The translations under genes and the position numbers were made by a program. A DNA stretch of 64,000 nt from Thalassospira sp. HF15 (GTDB taxonomy: Bacteria; Pseudomonadota; Alphaproteobacteria; Rhodospirillales; Thalassospiraceae). The notes beneath the pieces are model-generated. The model ran no database searches and was not told the DNA's origin. It was given only the letters and a program-made list of their open reading frames with translations. Positions 48,444 through 57,185 of the stretch are shown piece by piece; position 1 is the first letter of the stretch; every line of letters begins with the position of its first letter. The stretch lies in assembly GCF_011806525.1 (NCBI RefSeq), contig NZ_JAAVKI010000005.1:186001-250000 (forward strand), given 5' to 3'.

Positions 48444-50207
48444 ATGGAACAAACCGTTTTGACCGCGCAGAATGGCGAAACTGCAGGCCAAGTCGCCCAA
48501 ACCAGTGCAAGTATCGAAGACCTGATGCGCGGGATTTCCACCGCACTGGATTACATCCAGCATCTTCTGGAATTTGCCAATACTGCGGGCGAAACCCAGG
48601 ACAGCCTGATGCGCGAAATTGACGTGCGATCAAACAATCTGCGCGCAGGCCTTGATGATACCGGCCGCGAGATCGAAAACAGCACCAGTGTCGCCCAGGA
48701 TGTTCAGGCTTCTACCCGCGCCACTGTCGCCGAAAAGACCGAAGCCATCCGCACCGATCTTGAACGTATCAGCGCCGAACTTGAAACAAAGGCCGAAGGG
48801 GCCAACAAGGTCCTGAGCGCGATTGAAGATATCGGCAAAGGAATCAAGCTTTTGGCCCTGAATGCCTCAATTGAGGCTGCACGTGCCGGTGACCATGGCC
48901 GGGGGTTTGCCGTGGTTGCCAAGGAAGTTGGCAATCTGGCCCAAAGCACCATGCAACGTACCCATGAGGCCGTCGATCTGATTGACCTTTCCGATGTGAC
49001 CAAGGCACTGCGCGAAAGCATGTCCAATATTGGTAGCGACCTTGATAGCCTCGGCAATGAAATCGAAGGGTCGCTCACAACCCTTCAGGAACGCTTTGCC
49101 AATATGTCCGGGCGTTTGGCCGATATTTCCGAACATAATCAGGTGGTGTTTGAGCTGCTGGCCGGAAGCAAGGATGCTTCTGCCCGAACGCGCGGCAAAG
49201 TGACATGGGCGCACGAAGACACCAAGACACTTGGCGCAAGTCTTGCGGATGCAACCACCGCGCAGACCAACCTCAGCCGGTTCCTTAATACGCATCACTT
49301 GCACGATGATCCGACCTATGACCGCCTGGCCGACATCAAGGCGCGCGGCAAAATCCGCATCGCGATTGAACCGGCCTTTGTCGGGTTGTCATTCCGCCTC
49401 AAACCCAACGATCCGCTGCGTGGCCTTGATGCTGATTATGCAAGGGCGCTGGCCAAATGGCTGGGTGTTGAGTGCGAGTTTGTCGAACACCCGTGGGATT
49501 TGCTGACCGAACTGTTGTTCGTCGGGGCAAAACCCGGGGCACCCACCGCTGATGTGGTCTGGAGTGCGCTTCCCCCCAGCGACTTCTACAAAGGTGTCGC
49601 CTATTCCGACACATACACCTATCTGAATTTCGCGCTGTGTCGTCGGGCTGGAAATACCGAGATCAATCGCCTTTCGGATTTGAATGGCAAGGTACTGGGC
49701 ATCATCAATGACCCGGTGGCATTTCAGGTTCTTGAAGAACAGGGATTGCGCTGGGCGGACAATGAAAACAAGCCCGGCGGCATTGCGAAGCTTTCCAATC
49801 TGATCGCCTATAGCGACCAAACCCGCCTGCATGATGCGCTGGCCGACGGGGCGGTTGATGCCTTTGCGGTCGATCAGCCGATCTTCCACTGGGCAGCCAA
49901 CAACCCCGAAAGCCCGTGGCATGGCCGTATCGAAGTTCTGCCGGGCAATCTTCTGCCATTGCCATATTATTATACCGCTGCGGTCGCGGCCGAACCGGCA
50001 TCGTGGAAACTGCTTTGTGCGATCAACGAATTCATTGCTGAATTCCGCAACACGTCCGAACGTGCCGAGATCGAAAAGCTTTGGCAGGGTCAGGCATTGC
50101 AGCATCACCTGACCTACAAGGACGAAGCCGGGAACCTGATCGGGGCCGAAGAACTCGCCACCCTGTATCACGCCCACTGCCGCAAGTTCGGTTTCGCAGA
50201 CAGCTAG
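48444..50207 (+). CDS. Soluble chemoreceptor-type hairpin fused to a family-3 solute-binding domain (copy A)
   Basis: This 587-residue protein starts with an MCP signalling hairpin. A long helix (about 23-140) leads to tip [20 protein letters not shown] (143-162), which keeps the LNAxIEAAR contacts used for CheW/CheA, followed by a returning helix to about 272. The region 285-540 is an SBP_bac_3 amino-acid-binding fold, with [37 protein letters not shown] and [16 protein letters not shown]. No signal peptide, HAMP domain or membrane helix is visible, so both halves should be cytoplasmic. Compared with E. coli receptors AGE is AGD and EVRNLA is EVGNLA. The longer in-frame reading into rlmH was rejected; ATG 48444 aligns with copy B. 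Confidence 0.88.
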   Translation: MEQTVLTAQNGETAGQVAQTSASIEDLMRGISTALDYIQHLLEFANTAGETQDSLMREIDVRSNNLRAGLDDTGREIENSTSVAQDVQASTRATVAEKTEAIRTDLERISAELETKAEGANKVLSAIEDIGKGIKLLALNASIEAARAGDHGRGFAVVAKEVGNLAQSTMQRTHEAVDLIDLSDVTKALRESMSNIGSDLDSLGNEIEGSLTTLQERFANMSGRLADISEHNQVVFELLAGSKDASARTRGKVTWAHEDTKTLGASLADATTAQTNLSRFLNTHHLHDDPTYDRLADIKARGKIRIAIEPAFVGLSFRLKPNDPLRGLDADYARALAKWLGVECEFVEHPWDLLTELLFVGAKPGAPTADVVWSALPPSDFYKGVAYSDTYTYLNFALCRRAGNTEINRLSDLNGKVLGIINDPVAFQVLEEQGLRWADNENKPGGIAKLSNLIAYSDQTRLHDALADGAVDAFAVDQPIFHWAANNPESPWHGRIEVLPGNLLPLPYYYTAAVAAEPASWKLLCAINEFIAEFRNTSERAEIEKLWQGQALQHHLTYKDEAGNLIGAEELATLYHAHCRKFGFADS

Positions 50208-50317
50208 ACATTGCATTGCAATATTGAATGCCGCTTTACGAGCGCGTTTCGCACAGCGGCGTTTGAAAAGCGTTGCAACTTCAGCGCATCACAAGACCTG
50301 TTATCAACTTTCACAGT

Positions 50318-50354
50318 ATGCTGCCTTGCAACATTTTCCACCGAGCGATAGAGT
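50318..50354 (+). promoter_or_regulatory. Promoter of chemoreceptor-like gene B
   Basis: ATGCTGCC leads into TTGCAA (-35, 50326-50331), then 17 bases and TAGAGT (-10, 50349-50354). It is a copy of the element before gene A. A second shared piece, GGCTTTGAA, lies just before each ATG, so the duplication included the whole leader. Confidence 0.6.
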
Positions 50355-50411
50355 TTCCTTATAAGAAATAAAAATTCACAAAATTCAGTGGCAGTGGTGA
50401 GGCTTTGAAAA

Positions 50412-52220
50412 ATGGAAGAAACCATCATGGCTCCGCGTGCGGATTTGGTCGATCAGGACAATCCGCAACAATCATCGGACACGCCACCAGCGCTGCCTGA
50501 TGCCGATGACCGACAGGTCGATCAGCTCGACGCGCTGATGCGCGGCATTTCCACAGCGCTTGATTACATCGAAAACCTGCTGGAATTCGCCAATACGGCT
50601 GGTGAAACCCAAGACAGCTTGATGCGCGAAATCGATGTGCGATCGAACAATCTGCGCACTGGCCTTGAAGAAACGCGTCGCGAAATCGAAGAAAGCACAG
50701 CCACCGCCAACGATGTGCAGGAAAGCACGCGTGTAACGGTTTCATCAAAAACCGATGCCATTCGTGGCGATCTTGAAAAGATCAGTCAGGATCTGGAAAC
50801 CAAGGCCGAAGGTGCGGCAAAGGTTCTGAGTGCGATTGAAGATATCGGCAAGGGCATCAAGCTTCTTGCCCTTAATGCAACAATCGAGGCCGCCCGTGCG
50901 GGTGATCATGGGCGCGGCTTTGCCGTGGTTGCCAAGGAAGTCGGTAATCTGGCGCAAAGCACCATGCAACGCACCAACGAGGCCGTCGACCTGATTGATC
51001 TTTCGGATGTCACCAAGTCTTTGCGCGAAAGCATGGGCAATATCGGCAATGACCTTGATAGCCTGGGTGGCGAAATCGAAGAGGCGCTTGGTGGTCTCAA
51101 GGACCGCTTTGCCCAGATGTCCGGACGCCTTGAACATATCAGCGGCCACAATCAGGTCGTTTTCGAATTGCTGGATGCCAGCAAGGATTCATCGGCCCGC
51201 ACGCGTAGCAAGGTCAGTTGGGCATCTGGCGAAATCGGCAAACTTTCTGACTGCACCACCGATGCGACAAATGTCGCAACCAAACTGTCGCAATTTCTGG
51301 CAACCAACCATATCCCGGAAGACCCGGCATATGACCGGCTGGCCGACATCAAGGCGCGCGGTAAAATCCGCATCGCCATTGACCCGGCACTGGTCGGTGC
51401 ATCCTTCCGGCCGCAAAAAGGCGGGCCGCTCAAGGGTATTGATATCGACTATGCCGAGGCCTTCGCCAAATCCATCGGTGTTGAATGCGAGTTTATTGAA
51501 CATCCATGGGATCTTTTGACCGAACTTCTGTTTGTCGGCAAAAATGCCGGACAGCCGCCCGCCGATGTTGTCTGGTGCGCACTGCCGCCCAGTGATTTTT
51601 ACAAGGGTGTCGCGTTCTCAGATACTTACACCTATCTGAACTTCTCGCTGATCCGCCGTCCGGATAACACATCGATCAACACCATTGGCGATCTTGAGGG
51701 CAAGGTTCTGGGGACGGTCAATGACCCGGCCGCCCTTGCTGTACTCGAAGATGTCGGTCTGCGCTGGGCCGATAATGAAAACAAGCCCGGCGGCATTGCC
51801 AAGCTTTCCAATATGATTGCCTATGGTGATATTTCACGGGTGCATGATGCGGTCGCCGATGGTGCAATTGATGCCTTTGCCGGTGATCATCCGGTATTTT
51901 ACTGGGCGTCTAGAAACTCGCAAAGCCCGTGGCATGGCCGTATGGAAGTCTTGCCCAAACCGATCCTGCCGCACCCGTTTTTCTATGTCGCGGCGGTTGC
52001 AGCCGAACCGGCCTCCTATCAGCTGCTTTGTGCCATCAACACCTTCATTGCCGATTTCCGCAAGACGCCGAAACGTGCCGAGATCGAGAAGCTTTGGCAG
52101 GGTGAGGCCATCGAGCATCACCTTACCTACAAGGACGAGGCTGGAAACCTGATTGGGGCGGACGAACTCGCCAGCAGCTATCATGCCCATTGTCGCAAAT
52201 TCGGGATTTCGACAGACTAA
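50412..52220 (+). CDS. Soluble chemoreceptor-type hairpin fused to a family-3 solute-binding domain (copy B)
   Basis: This 602-residue tandem paralogue of the gene at 48444 has an N-terminal variable region (1-40, rich in D, Q and P) and then the same hairpin, with tip [20 protein letters not shown] at about 158-177. The SBP_bac_3 domain runs from about 300 to 555, with [20 protein letters not shown] and [20 protein letters not shown]. The hairpin is nearly identical to copy A, while parts of the binding domain differ (for example [10 protein letters not shown] versus [10 protein letters not shown]), which suggests shared signalling but different ligands. No membrane or export signal is seen. 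DeoR gene follows by 53 bases. Confidence 0.88.
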   Translation: MEETIMAPRADLVDQDNPQQSSDTPPALPDADDRQVDQLDALMRGISTALDYIENLLEFANTAGETQDSLMREIDVRSNNLRTGLEETRREIEESTATANDVQESTRVTVSSKTDAIRGDLEKISQDLETKAEGAAKVLSAIEDIGKGIKLLALNATIEAARAGDHGRGFAVVAKEVGNLAQSTMQRTNEAVDLIDLSDVTKSLRESMGNIGNDLDSLGGEIEEALGGLKDRFAQMSGRLEHISGHNQVVFELLDASKDSSARTRSKVSWASGEIGKLSDCTTDATNVATKLSQFLATNHIPEDPAYDRLADIKARGKIRIAIDPALVGASFRPQKGGPLKGIDIDYAEAFAKSIGVECEFIEHPWDLLTELLFVGKNAGQPPADVVWCALPPSDFYKGVAFSDTYTYLNFSLIRRPDNTSINTIGDLEGKVLGTVNDPAALAVLEDVGLRWADNENKPGGIAKLSNMIAYGDISRVHDAVADGAIDAFAGDHPVFYWASRNSQSPWHGRMEVLPKPILPHPFFYVAAVAAEPASYQLLCAINTFIADFRKTPKRAEIEKLWQGEAIEHHLTYKDEAGNLIGADELASSYHAHCRKFGISTD

Positions 52221-52273
52221 ATGACTGCTTAAAACGGCTGGCGCGATGCGGGTGCGGGCACTATCATCGCGTC

Positions 52274-53047
52274 ATGGCAGCGAACAAGAAATCCCTTCGA
52301 CAACAACGCATTCTGCGTGAACTCGACCACGAACCGTCGCTTCGGATCGCGGATCTGGCAGAACGGCTGAATGTCTCGAATGAAACCATTCGACGCGACT
52401 TTGACGAACTGACGTCGCAAGGGTTGATCAACCGCACCTATGGCGGGGCGGTCCGCCGTCAGGCCAGCGAGCCGGGGCTTAATGAACGTCATCAGCTTCA
52501 CATTGCTGAGCGTGAAAGCATCGCCAAGCAAACGGTTCCGGTTCTGGCCGGTACACGCCATATCATGATCGGTTCGGGTGCAACCACGGTTCATGTCGCC
52601 AAACGACTGGCGGTGACCATGAACGATCTGACAGTGATCACCCATTCCTTTGGTGTCGCAACGGTTCTTGCCATCAATCCGACGATCCGGGTGATCATGG
52701 CACCGGGCCTTTATCACGCACAGGAAGGTGCCATGCATGGCGCACAGACCGTGCGGTTCTTGGAGAACTATCGGGTGGAATGGGCCATTCTCGGGGCCAG
52801 CGGCCTTGATGAAGATGGGGCTAGCGATGCATTGATCGAGGCGGCTGATGTCTATTCCGTCATGATGGAACGCGCGACGCGCAGCATGATCGTTGCCGAT
52901 CACACCAAGTTCAATCAGGCCTTCCCGGCGCGCTATTGCGATTGGACGTCTGTCGATGTTCTGGTCAGCGATGAAAGCCCGATGGGCATGCTTGATGAAG
53001 CTATTCGTGCAAGTGGCTGCACGATCAAGGCTGCGACACGCAGCTAA
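52274..53047 (+). CDS. DeoR-family transcriptional regulator
   Basis: This 257-residue regulator has an N-terminal DeoR helix-turn-helix (about 10-60: RIADLAERLNVSNETIRRDF and LINRTYGGAV) and a C-terminal sugar-isomerase-like sensor domain (IMIGSGATTVHVAKRL). DeoR proteins usually sense phosphorylated metabolites. The start ATG 52274 gives family length. It is convergent with the aminotransferase gene (11 bases between stops), and the candidate targets are the divergent kinase and SDR promoters at 55.4-55.6 kb. Confidence 0.92.
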   Translation: MAANKKSLRQQRILRELDHEPSLRIADLAERLNVSNETIRRDFDELTSQGLINRTYGGAVRRQASEPGLNERHQLHIAERESIAKQTVPVLAGTRHIMIGSGATTVHVAKRLAVTMNDLTVITHSFGVATVLAINPTIRVIMAPGLYHAQEGAMHGAQTVRFLENYRVEWAILGASGLDEDGASDALIEAADVYSVMMERATRSMIVADHTKFNQAFPARYCDWTSVDVLVSDESPMGMLDEAIRASGCTIKAATRS

Positions 53048-53058
53048 CAACGTGCTTC

Positions 53059-54393
53059 CTAGCGGCAGGCACGCAGGGACTTCGCCAGGGCCTCGATAAA
53101 GAAATCAACCTCGGACGATTTCAGACACAGCGGCGGGCGAATTTTCAACGTCTGCCCATATTTCCCGGCTGCCCCGATCAAAACGCGATGTTCGCGCATG
53201 GCGTTGATAACGTCACTGACCAGTTGCCCGCTGGGGTTTGCCGGATCACCATCAGGTGCCAGATCAACACCGATGAACAACCCCGCGCCGCGAACGTCCG
53301 TGATGCGTCCATCGATGTCGGCCAGATGCAGCAATCCTTCACGCAATGACTTGCCGCACAGGGCGGCATTGGCCTGAAGGTTTTCATCGCGGATGACATT
53401 CAAAACGGCAAGTCCCGTCGCCGATGCCACCGGGCTTGCGGCAAATGTGTTGAAATATCCGACATCGTCGCAAAATGCGCTGAGCAATTCCGGGCGCACA
53501 GCAATGCCTGCCATCGGAAAGCCATTGCCCATCGGTTTGCCCATGCTGACGATATCGGGTTCGACATCGTGGCGGGCAAAACCCCAGAAAGCATCGCCGG
53601 TTCTGGCAAAGCCCGGCTGCACCTCGTCAGCAATAAATATCCCACCGGCGCGATGAACAACGGCTATCGCCAAACGCAAGAAACCGCGCGGATTGGAAAA
53701 CACACCATCACTGGAAAAAATGCTGTCGGCGATCAGGGCGGCAACACCGTATCCGCGATCCCGCAAAACCAGGACGGCCTTGTTCACCTCATCAGCAAAG
53801 CCGGCAGCAATATCATCACCATAGGCAAGCTTGCCGGGGGCCGGGACAGCGATGACATGATCGGGCAGATTGCCGCGTTTGAGTGCCGATGGCGAAATCT
53901 CGGTCACGGCTGTTGTATTGCCGTGGTAGGCAGCCTCGGTAACGATGATTCCGCGCGCCCCGGTCGCCCGCCCGGCAATGCGCAACGCAAGGTCATTGGC
54001 CTCACTTCCGCTGCAGGTCAGAACGATGTTTTCAAGATAATCAGGGAAAGTCGCCTTGAGACGATCAAGATATTCCTCGGTCGTCTGATGCAGATAGCGA
54101 CTGTTGATATTAAGCTTTGCCGCCTGATCAGCCATCGCAGCCACCACACGCGGATGGCAATGCCCGACCGACGGTACATTGTTATAGAAATCAAGATAGC
54201 TGGTGCCATCAGCCGAAGTCATCCAGCAGCCAGACCCCGACACCATTTCAATCGGATCGCGGTAAAACAGAACCGATGCCGCCCCGAAGTTCCGGGTGCG
54301 TCGCGACAACAGGTCATCACTGGTGCCGGACTGACCGACTGACGTTTTACCGTTATAGGCATTCATATCAAGAATGGGGCGCGCAGATTTCAT
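53059..54393 (-). CDS. Class III PLP enzyme (aminotransferase or ammonia phospholyase type)
   Basis: This 444-residue class III PLP protein has the cofactor aspartate in IFIADEVQPGFARTGD and the Schiff-base lysine in IVSMGKPMGNGFPMAG. GSEANDLALRIA and the HHGNT-like segment AAYHGNTTAVTEISP are also present. It overlaps an APH-type kinase gene by four bases (ATGA), a pairing known from ethanolamine-phosphate and phosphohydroxylysine phospholyases, in which the kinase product is the lyase substrate. A true transaminase remains possible. ATG 54393 was chosen by this overlap. Confidence 0.88.
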   Translation of the reverse strand: MKSARPILDMNAYNGKTSVGQSGTSDDLLSRRTRNFGAASVLFYRDPIEMVSGSGCWMTSADGTSYLDFYNNVPSVGHCHPRVVAAMADQAAKLNINSRYLHQTTEEYLDRLKATFPDYLENIVLTCSGSEANDLALRIAGRATGARGIIVTEAAYHGNTTAVTEISPSALKRGNLPDHVIAVPAPGKLAYGDDIAAGFADEVNKAVLVLRDRGYGVAALIADSIFSSDGVFSNPRGFLRLAIAVVHRAGGIFIADEVQPGFARTGDAFWGFARHDVEPDIVSMGKPMGNGFPMAGIAVRPELLSAFCDDVGYFNTFAASPVASATGLAVLNVIRDENLQANAALCGKSLREGLLHLADIDGRITDVRGAGLFIGVDLAPDGDPANPSGQLVSDVINAMREHRVLIGAAGKYGQTLKIRPPLCLKSSEVDFFIEALAKSLRACR

Positions 54394-55367
54394 TGTGCAC
54401 TCTCGGCGCTCAGGTAGTCCTTTGCCATTTGAAGGGTTCCGGCCGTAAAGCCTGTGCCCATTTCCTGCGCGGTCGGTGTTTCCGGATGGCTTGCGATCCA
54501 TGCCGTCAGTAACAAACGCCGCAACATCACAAAGCTATCAAGCATTGCTTCGTCATCATCCGAGAACGGCGCGACAGTGCGGTATCCTTCAACCCATGCT
54601 TCCTTGAGTGCCGGGACAATCGGATCAAGCTCGATAAAGCTGATGGCAGCGGCAAAGTCGTAACCAAACCAGCCAAAACCACAGTCATCGAAATCAATCA
54701 CCCCCAGCCGATCCCCATCGACCAAAAGGTTGGCCAAACGCAGATCGGCATGGATCAGGCCATAGCGATCATTGTCCATCCCGAAAGCCGACAATTTCTG
54801 ATCAAGATGAATACAAAGACGTTCAAGCAATGCCAGACCATCCGCATAAAGGCCCGGTGCATCGCGCCAGTCCCCCCAATGCGGATTGGCCCCAAGCGTT
54901 GTGTCAAAGGTCCAGCTTTTGCGCACAAAATTAACCGAACGCGTCCATTGCCGCGCGTGACCATGCAGTCGCGCACTGATCGCACCCAGTTTGAAAAACC
55001 CATCCACCAATGCCTCGTCGGCAGAGGGTTCAGTACCACTCATGAAATCAAAGGCGACGACATGGCGACTGACCCCGTCATGATCAAATTCGGCGACCAA
55101 TGATCCATCACTGCGCAGTCGTGGCTTGGGTGTATCAACGATGTCGCTGGCCCGAAGGGCATTGATCCAGGCAAGTTCAGACTCGATTTCAGCCCGCGTA
55201 TGATAACCCGGTCGATGAACGCGCAAGATCAGTTTTGCCCCACTATTCGGGTCGATCGCCAGAAAGGTCGCATTTTCCGAAACGGTCAGAAGCGCAACAT
55301 TGGCATCCGGCCCCATACCCCAACCGGGCAGAACCGATATCGCGCCCTGTTTCAGGACATCAATCAT
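54390..55367 (-). CDS. APH-family small-molecule kinase
   Basis: This 325-residue APH-fold phosphotransferase has the Brenner motif LIHADLRLANLLVDGD and the metal-binding DFDDCGFGWFGYDFA. The lysine-bearing strand KLILRVHRP is seen near residue 45. Such kinases act on amino alcohols, sugars or hydroxylated amino acids as well as on antibiotics; coupling to a class III PLP gene points to metabolism, not to resistance. The start is ATG 55367 or TTG 55391. It is divergent from the SDR gene. Confidence 0.86.
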   Translation of the reverse strand: MIDVLKQGAISVLPGWGMGPDANVALLTVSENATFLAIDPNSGAKLILRVHRPGYHTRAEIESELAWINALRASDIVDTPKPRLRSDGSLVAEFDHDGVSRHVVAFDFMSGTEPSADEALVDGFFKLGAISARLHGHARQWTRSVNFVRKSWTFDTTLGANPHWGDWRDAPGLYADGLALLERLCIHLDQKLSAFGMDNDRYGLIHADLRLANLLVDGDRLGVIDFDDCGFGWFGYDFAAAISFIELDPIVPALKEAWVEGYRTVAPFSDDDEAMLDSFVMLRRLLLTAWIASHPETPTAQEMGTGFTAGTLQMAKDYLSAESAQ

Positions 55368-55453
55368 GTTGTCATCGTAAATACCGCCCAACCGATGCCT
55401 CCTGTCGCTTGCTCATGACCGCTCAGCCCCACGTTGCGCGCCGTTCCCAAGCT

Positions 55454-55506
55454 ATTTTGTGAATAATGCGGCACAAAATGTGTAACTTGCAACATTTTTT
55501 GTTGCA
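55454..55506. promoter_or_regulatory. Two perfect dyads in the kinase/SDR divergent region
   Basis: ATTTTGTG-N10-CACAAAAT (55454-55479) is an eight-base inverted repeat, and TGCAACA-TTTTT-TGTTGCA (55488-55506) is a seven-base one. They lie nine bases apart, in the 261-base gap between the kinase and SDR starts. They are candidate operators, possibly for the DeoR protein at 52.3 kb; binding is inferred only from location. Confidence 0.5.
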
Positions 55507-55628
55507 TCACGGAATATTTCGACCAATCATCAAGAAAAGATAACGCAGCGCACAATCAGGGACCGGCAATCCGCCAAAACGCCCCCAAGGCAGGCGCATT
55601 GCCCAGTGACTTCACGAAAGGATCAACC

Positions 55629-56408
55629 ATGCTGACTTCGATTTCCGGAAAAAGTGTCATCGTGACCGGCGGCTCAAAGGGCATTGGCAAGGGCATTGCC
55701 CTGGTATTTGCCAGTAAGGGGGCCAAAGTCATGATTGCTGCCCGCACCGAAAAGGACGCGGCGGCAACGGTTGATGAAATCAAGGCCGCCGGGGGGACTG
55801 CCGACAAGTTCCTGTGTGACGTCTCGGATTTCGATCAGGTAAGTGCGCTTGCCGAATACACGGCCAAAACCTTTGGCGGCGTTGATATCCTGTGCGCCAA
55901 TGCTGGCATCTTTCCGCAGGTCAAGATGGTCGATATGACGGCGGGCGACTGGGATCAGGTGATGTCGACCAACCTAAAAAGCAGCTTCTTGTGCGTGAAA
56001 GCCTGCATCCCCTATTTCGAAAAATCCGGCAAGGGTCGCGTGGTGATCACATCCTCGATCACCGGACCTGTCACCGGCTATCCCGGTTGGTCGCATTATG
56101 GCGCGTCAAAGGCGGGGCAACTTGGCTTTATCAAGACCGCCGCCATGGAATTGTCGCGCTATAACACCACGATCAATGCCGTCATGCCCGGCAATATCAT
56201 GACAGAGGGTCTGGCTGATCTTGGTGAGGAATATCTGAGCTCGATGGCCAACTCGATCCCGCTCAAACGCCTTGGCAGTGTCGAGGATATCGCCAATGCC
56301 GCGCTCTTCTTTGCATCCGACGAAGCAGCCTACATCACCGGTCAGCAAATCGTGGTTGATGGCGGCCAGATCCTGCCGGAATCGCTTGAGGCACTTGAAG
56401 AGATTTAA
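55629..56408 (+). CDS. SDR-family NAD(P)-dependent oxidoreductase
   Basis: This 259-residue classical SDR has cofactor motif TGGSKGIGKG (about 14-23) and NAG in LCANAGIF. The catalytic serine is in TSSITG and the YxxxK pair in SHYGASKAGQ. It resembles FabG-type 3-oxoacyl reductases and polyol dehydrogenases. AAAGGA lies upstream of the ATG at 55629. It is divergent from the kinase-PLP pair and may oxidise or reduce a related intermediate. A terminator follows. Confidence 0.9.
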   Translation: MLTSISGKSVIVTGGSKGIGKGIALVFASKGAKVMIAARTEKDAAATVDEIKAAGGTADKFLCDVSDFDQVSALAEYTAKTFGGVDILCANAGIFPQVKMVDMTAGDWDQVMSTNLKSSFLCVKACIPYFEKSGKGRVVITSSITGPVTGYPGWSHYGASKAGQLGFIKTAAMELSRYNTTINAVMPGNIMTEGLADLGEEYLSSMANSIPLKRLGSVEDIANAALFFASDEAAYITGQQIVVDGGQILPESLEALEEI

Positions 56409-56443
56409 ACAGCCACAAGGCGTCAAAGACGGTAGAGAAAAGC

Positions 56444-56485
56444 AAAGACCGCATCGCGTTCATTCGATGCGGTCTTTCTCTTTTT
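56444..56485. terminator. Rho-independent terminator after the SDR gene
   Basis: A 13-base-pair stem (AAAGACCGCATCG / CGATGCGGTCTTT) with an eight-base loop is followed by CTCTTTTTT. It separates the SDR gene from the convergent reductase gene and may serve both. Confidence 0.92.
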
Positions 56486-56489
56486 TGGA

Positions 56490-57023
56490 TTACGCCAGAC
56501 CGTATTGACTGCGTACGACGCCTGAATTGTATCGCTCGGACGCCAACAGGCGGGGCTTGAGCCCCCCGGCATCACGCCCGAACAGCGATATCCCGTCCCC
56601 CAGCACTTCCGGGATCGTAAAGATATCCAGTTGATCAGCAAACCCGCCAAACAGGAACTGTGTCACCACACTGCCCCCGCCAACAACCCAGATGTCACCA
56701 TCCCCGGCCCGGCGGTCACGCAATTGATCAACCAGTTCAATGATGCTGCCACCATAGGCCTCGGTATTGGCAGGCCGGTCATGGGGCAGGTCGCGCGATG
56801 TCAGAACGATTGTGCGCCGGGCCTCATAGGGCCAGTCGCCAAATTCCATCACCTGGTCAAAGGTATTTCGCCCGATGATCAGGGTGCCTACGGAGTCCAG
56901 AAAATCGTCAAAGCCGAACTCGGCCGGGTCGTAGTCACCCAACCAGTCCACCGCACCATTGGCGCGCGCAATGAAGCCATCCAGACTGACCGCGATATAA
57001 ATGCGGAACAGTTTTTTGCTCAT
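56490..57023 (-). CDS. Dihydrofolate reductase-fold (RibD C-terminal) protein
   Basis: This 177-residue protein has the RibD C-terminal/DHFR-like fold: YIAVSLDGFIARANGAVDWL near the start, then LIIGRNTFDQVMEFGDWPY and IWVVGGGSVVTQFLF. Family members are annotated as pyrimidine reductases or pteridine-dependent reductases, and the true substrate is usually unknown. The ATG at 57023 was chosen over an upstream TTG. It sits alone between convergent SDR and sdaA. Confidence 0.88.
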   Translation of the reverse strand: MSKKLFRIYIAVSLDGFIARANGAVDWLGDYDPAEFGFDDFLDSVGTLIIGRNTFDQVMEFGDWPYEARRTIVLTSRDLPHDRPANTEAYGGSIIELVDQLRDRRAGDGDIWVVGGGSVVTQFLFGGFADQLDIFTIPEVLGDGISLFGRDAGGLKPRLLASERYNSGVVRSQYGLA

Positions 57024-57185
57024 GTCTATGTCCAACCGATATTGGGGTCTTTGCCCCTATTTTTAATCGGCAAATCATAGCAAAACACCAACCGCAAGTC
57101 GCAAGAAACAAGTACAACAAACCGGTTCATTTACATGAAACATGCCAAAAACCCCGGGTTTCCGCCCTATTCTTAAGAATTGGAA

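Noticed and set aside
57169-57180. Twelve-base palindrome ATTCTTAAGAAT near the sdaA stop
   Set aside because: It is short, lies just after the 3-prime end of sdaA, lacks a T run and has no counterpart elsewhere in the window.
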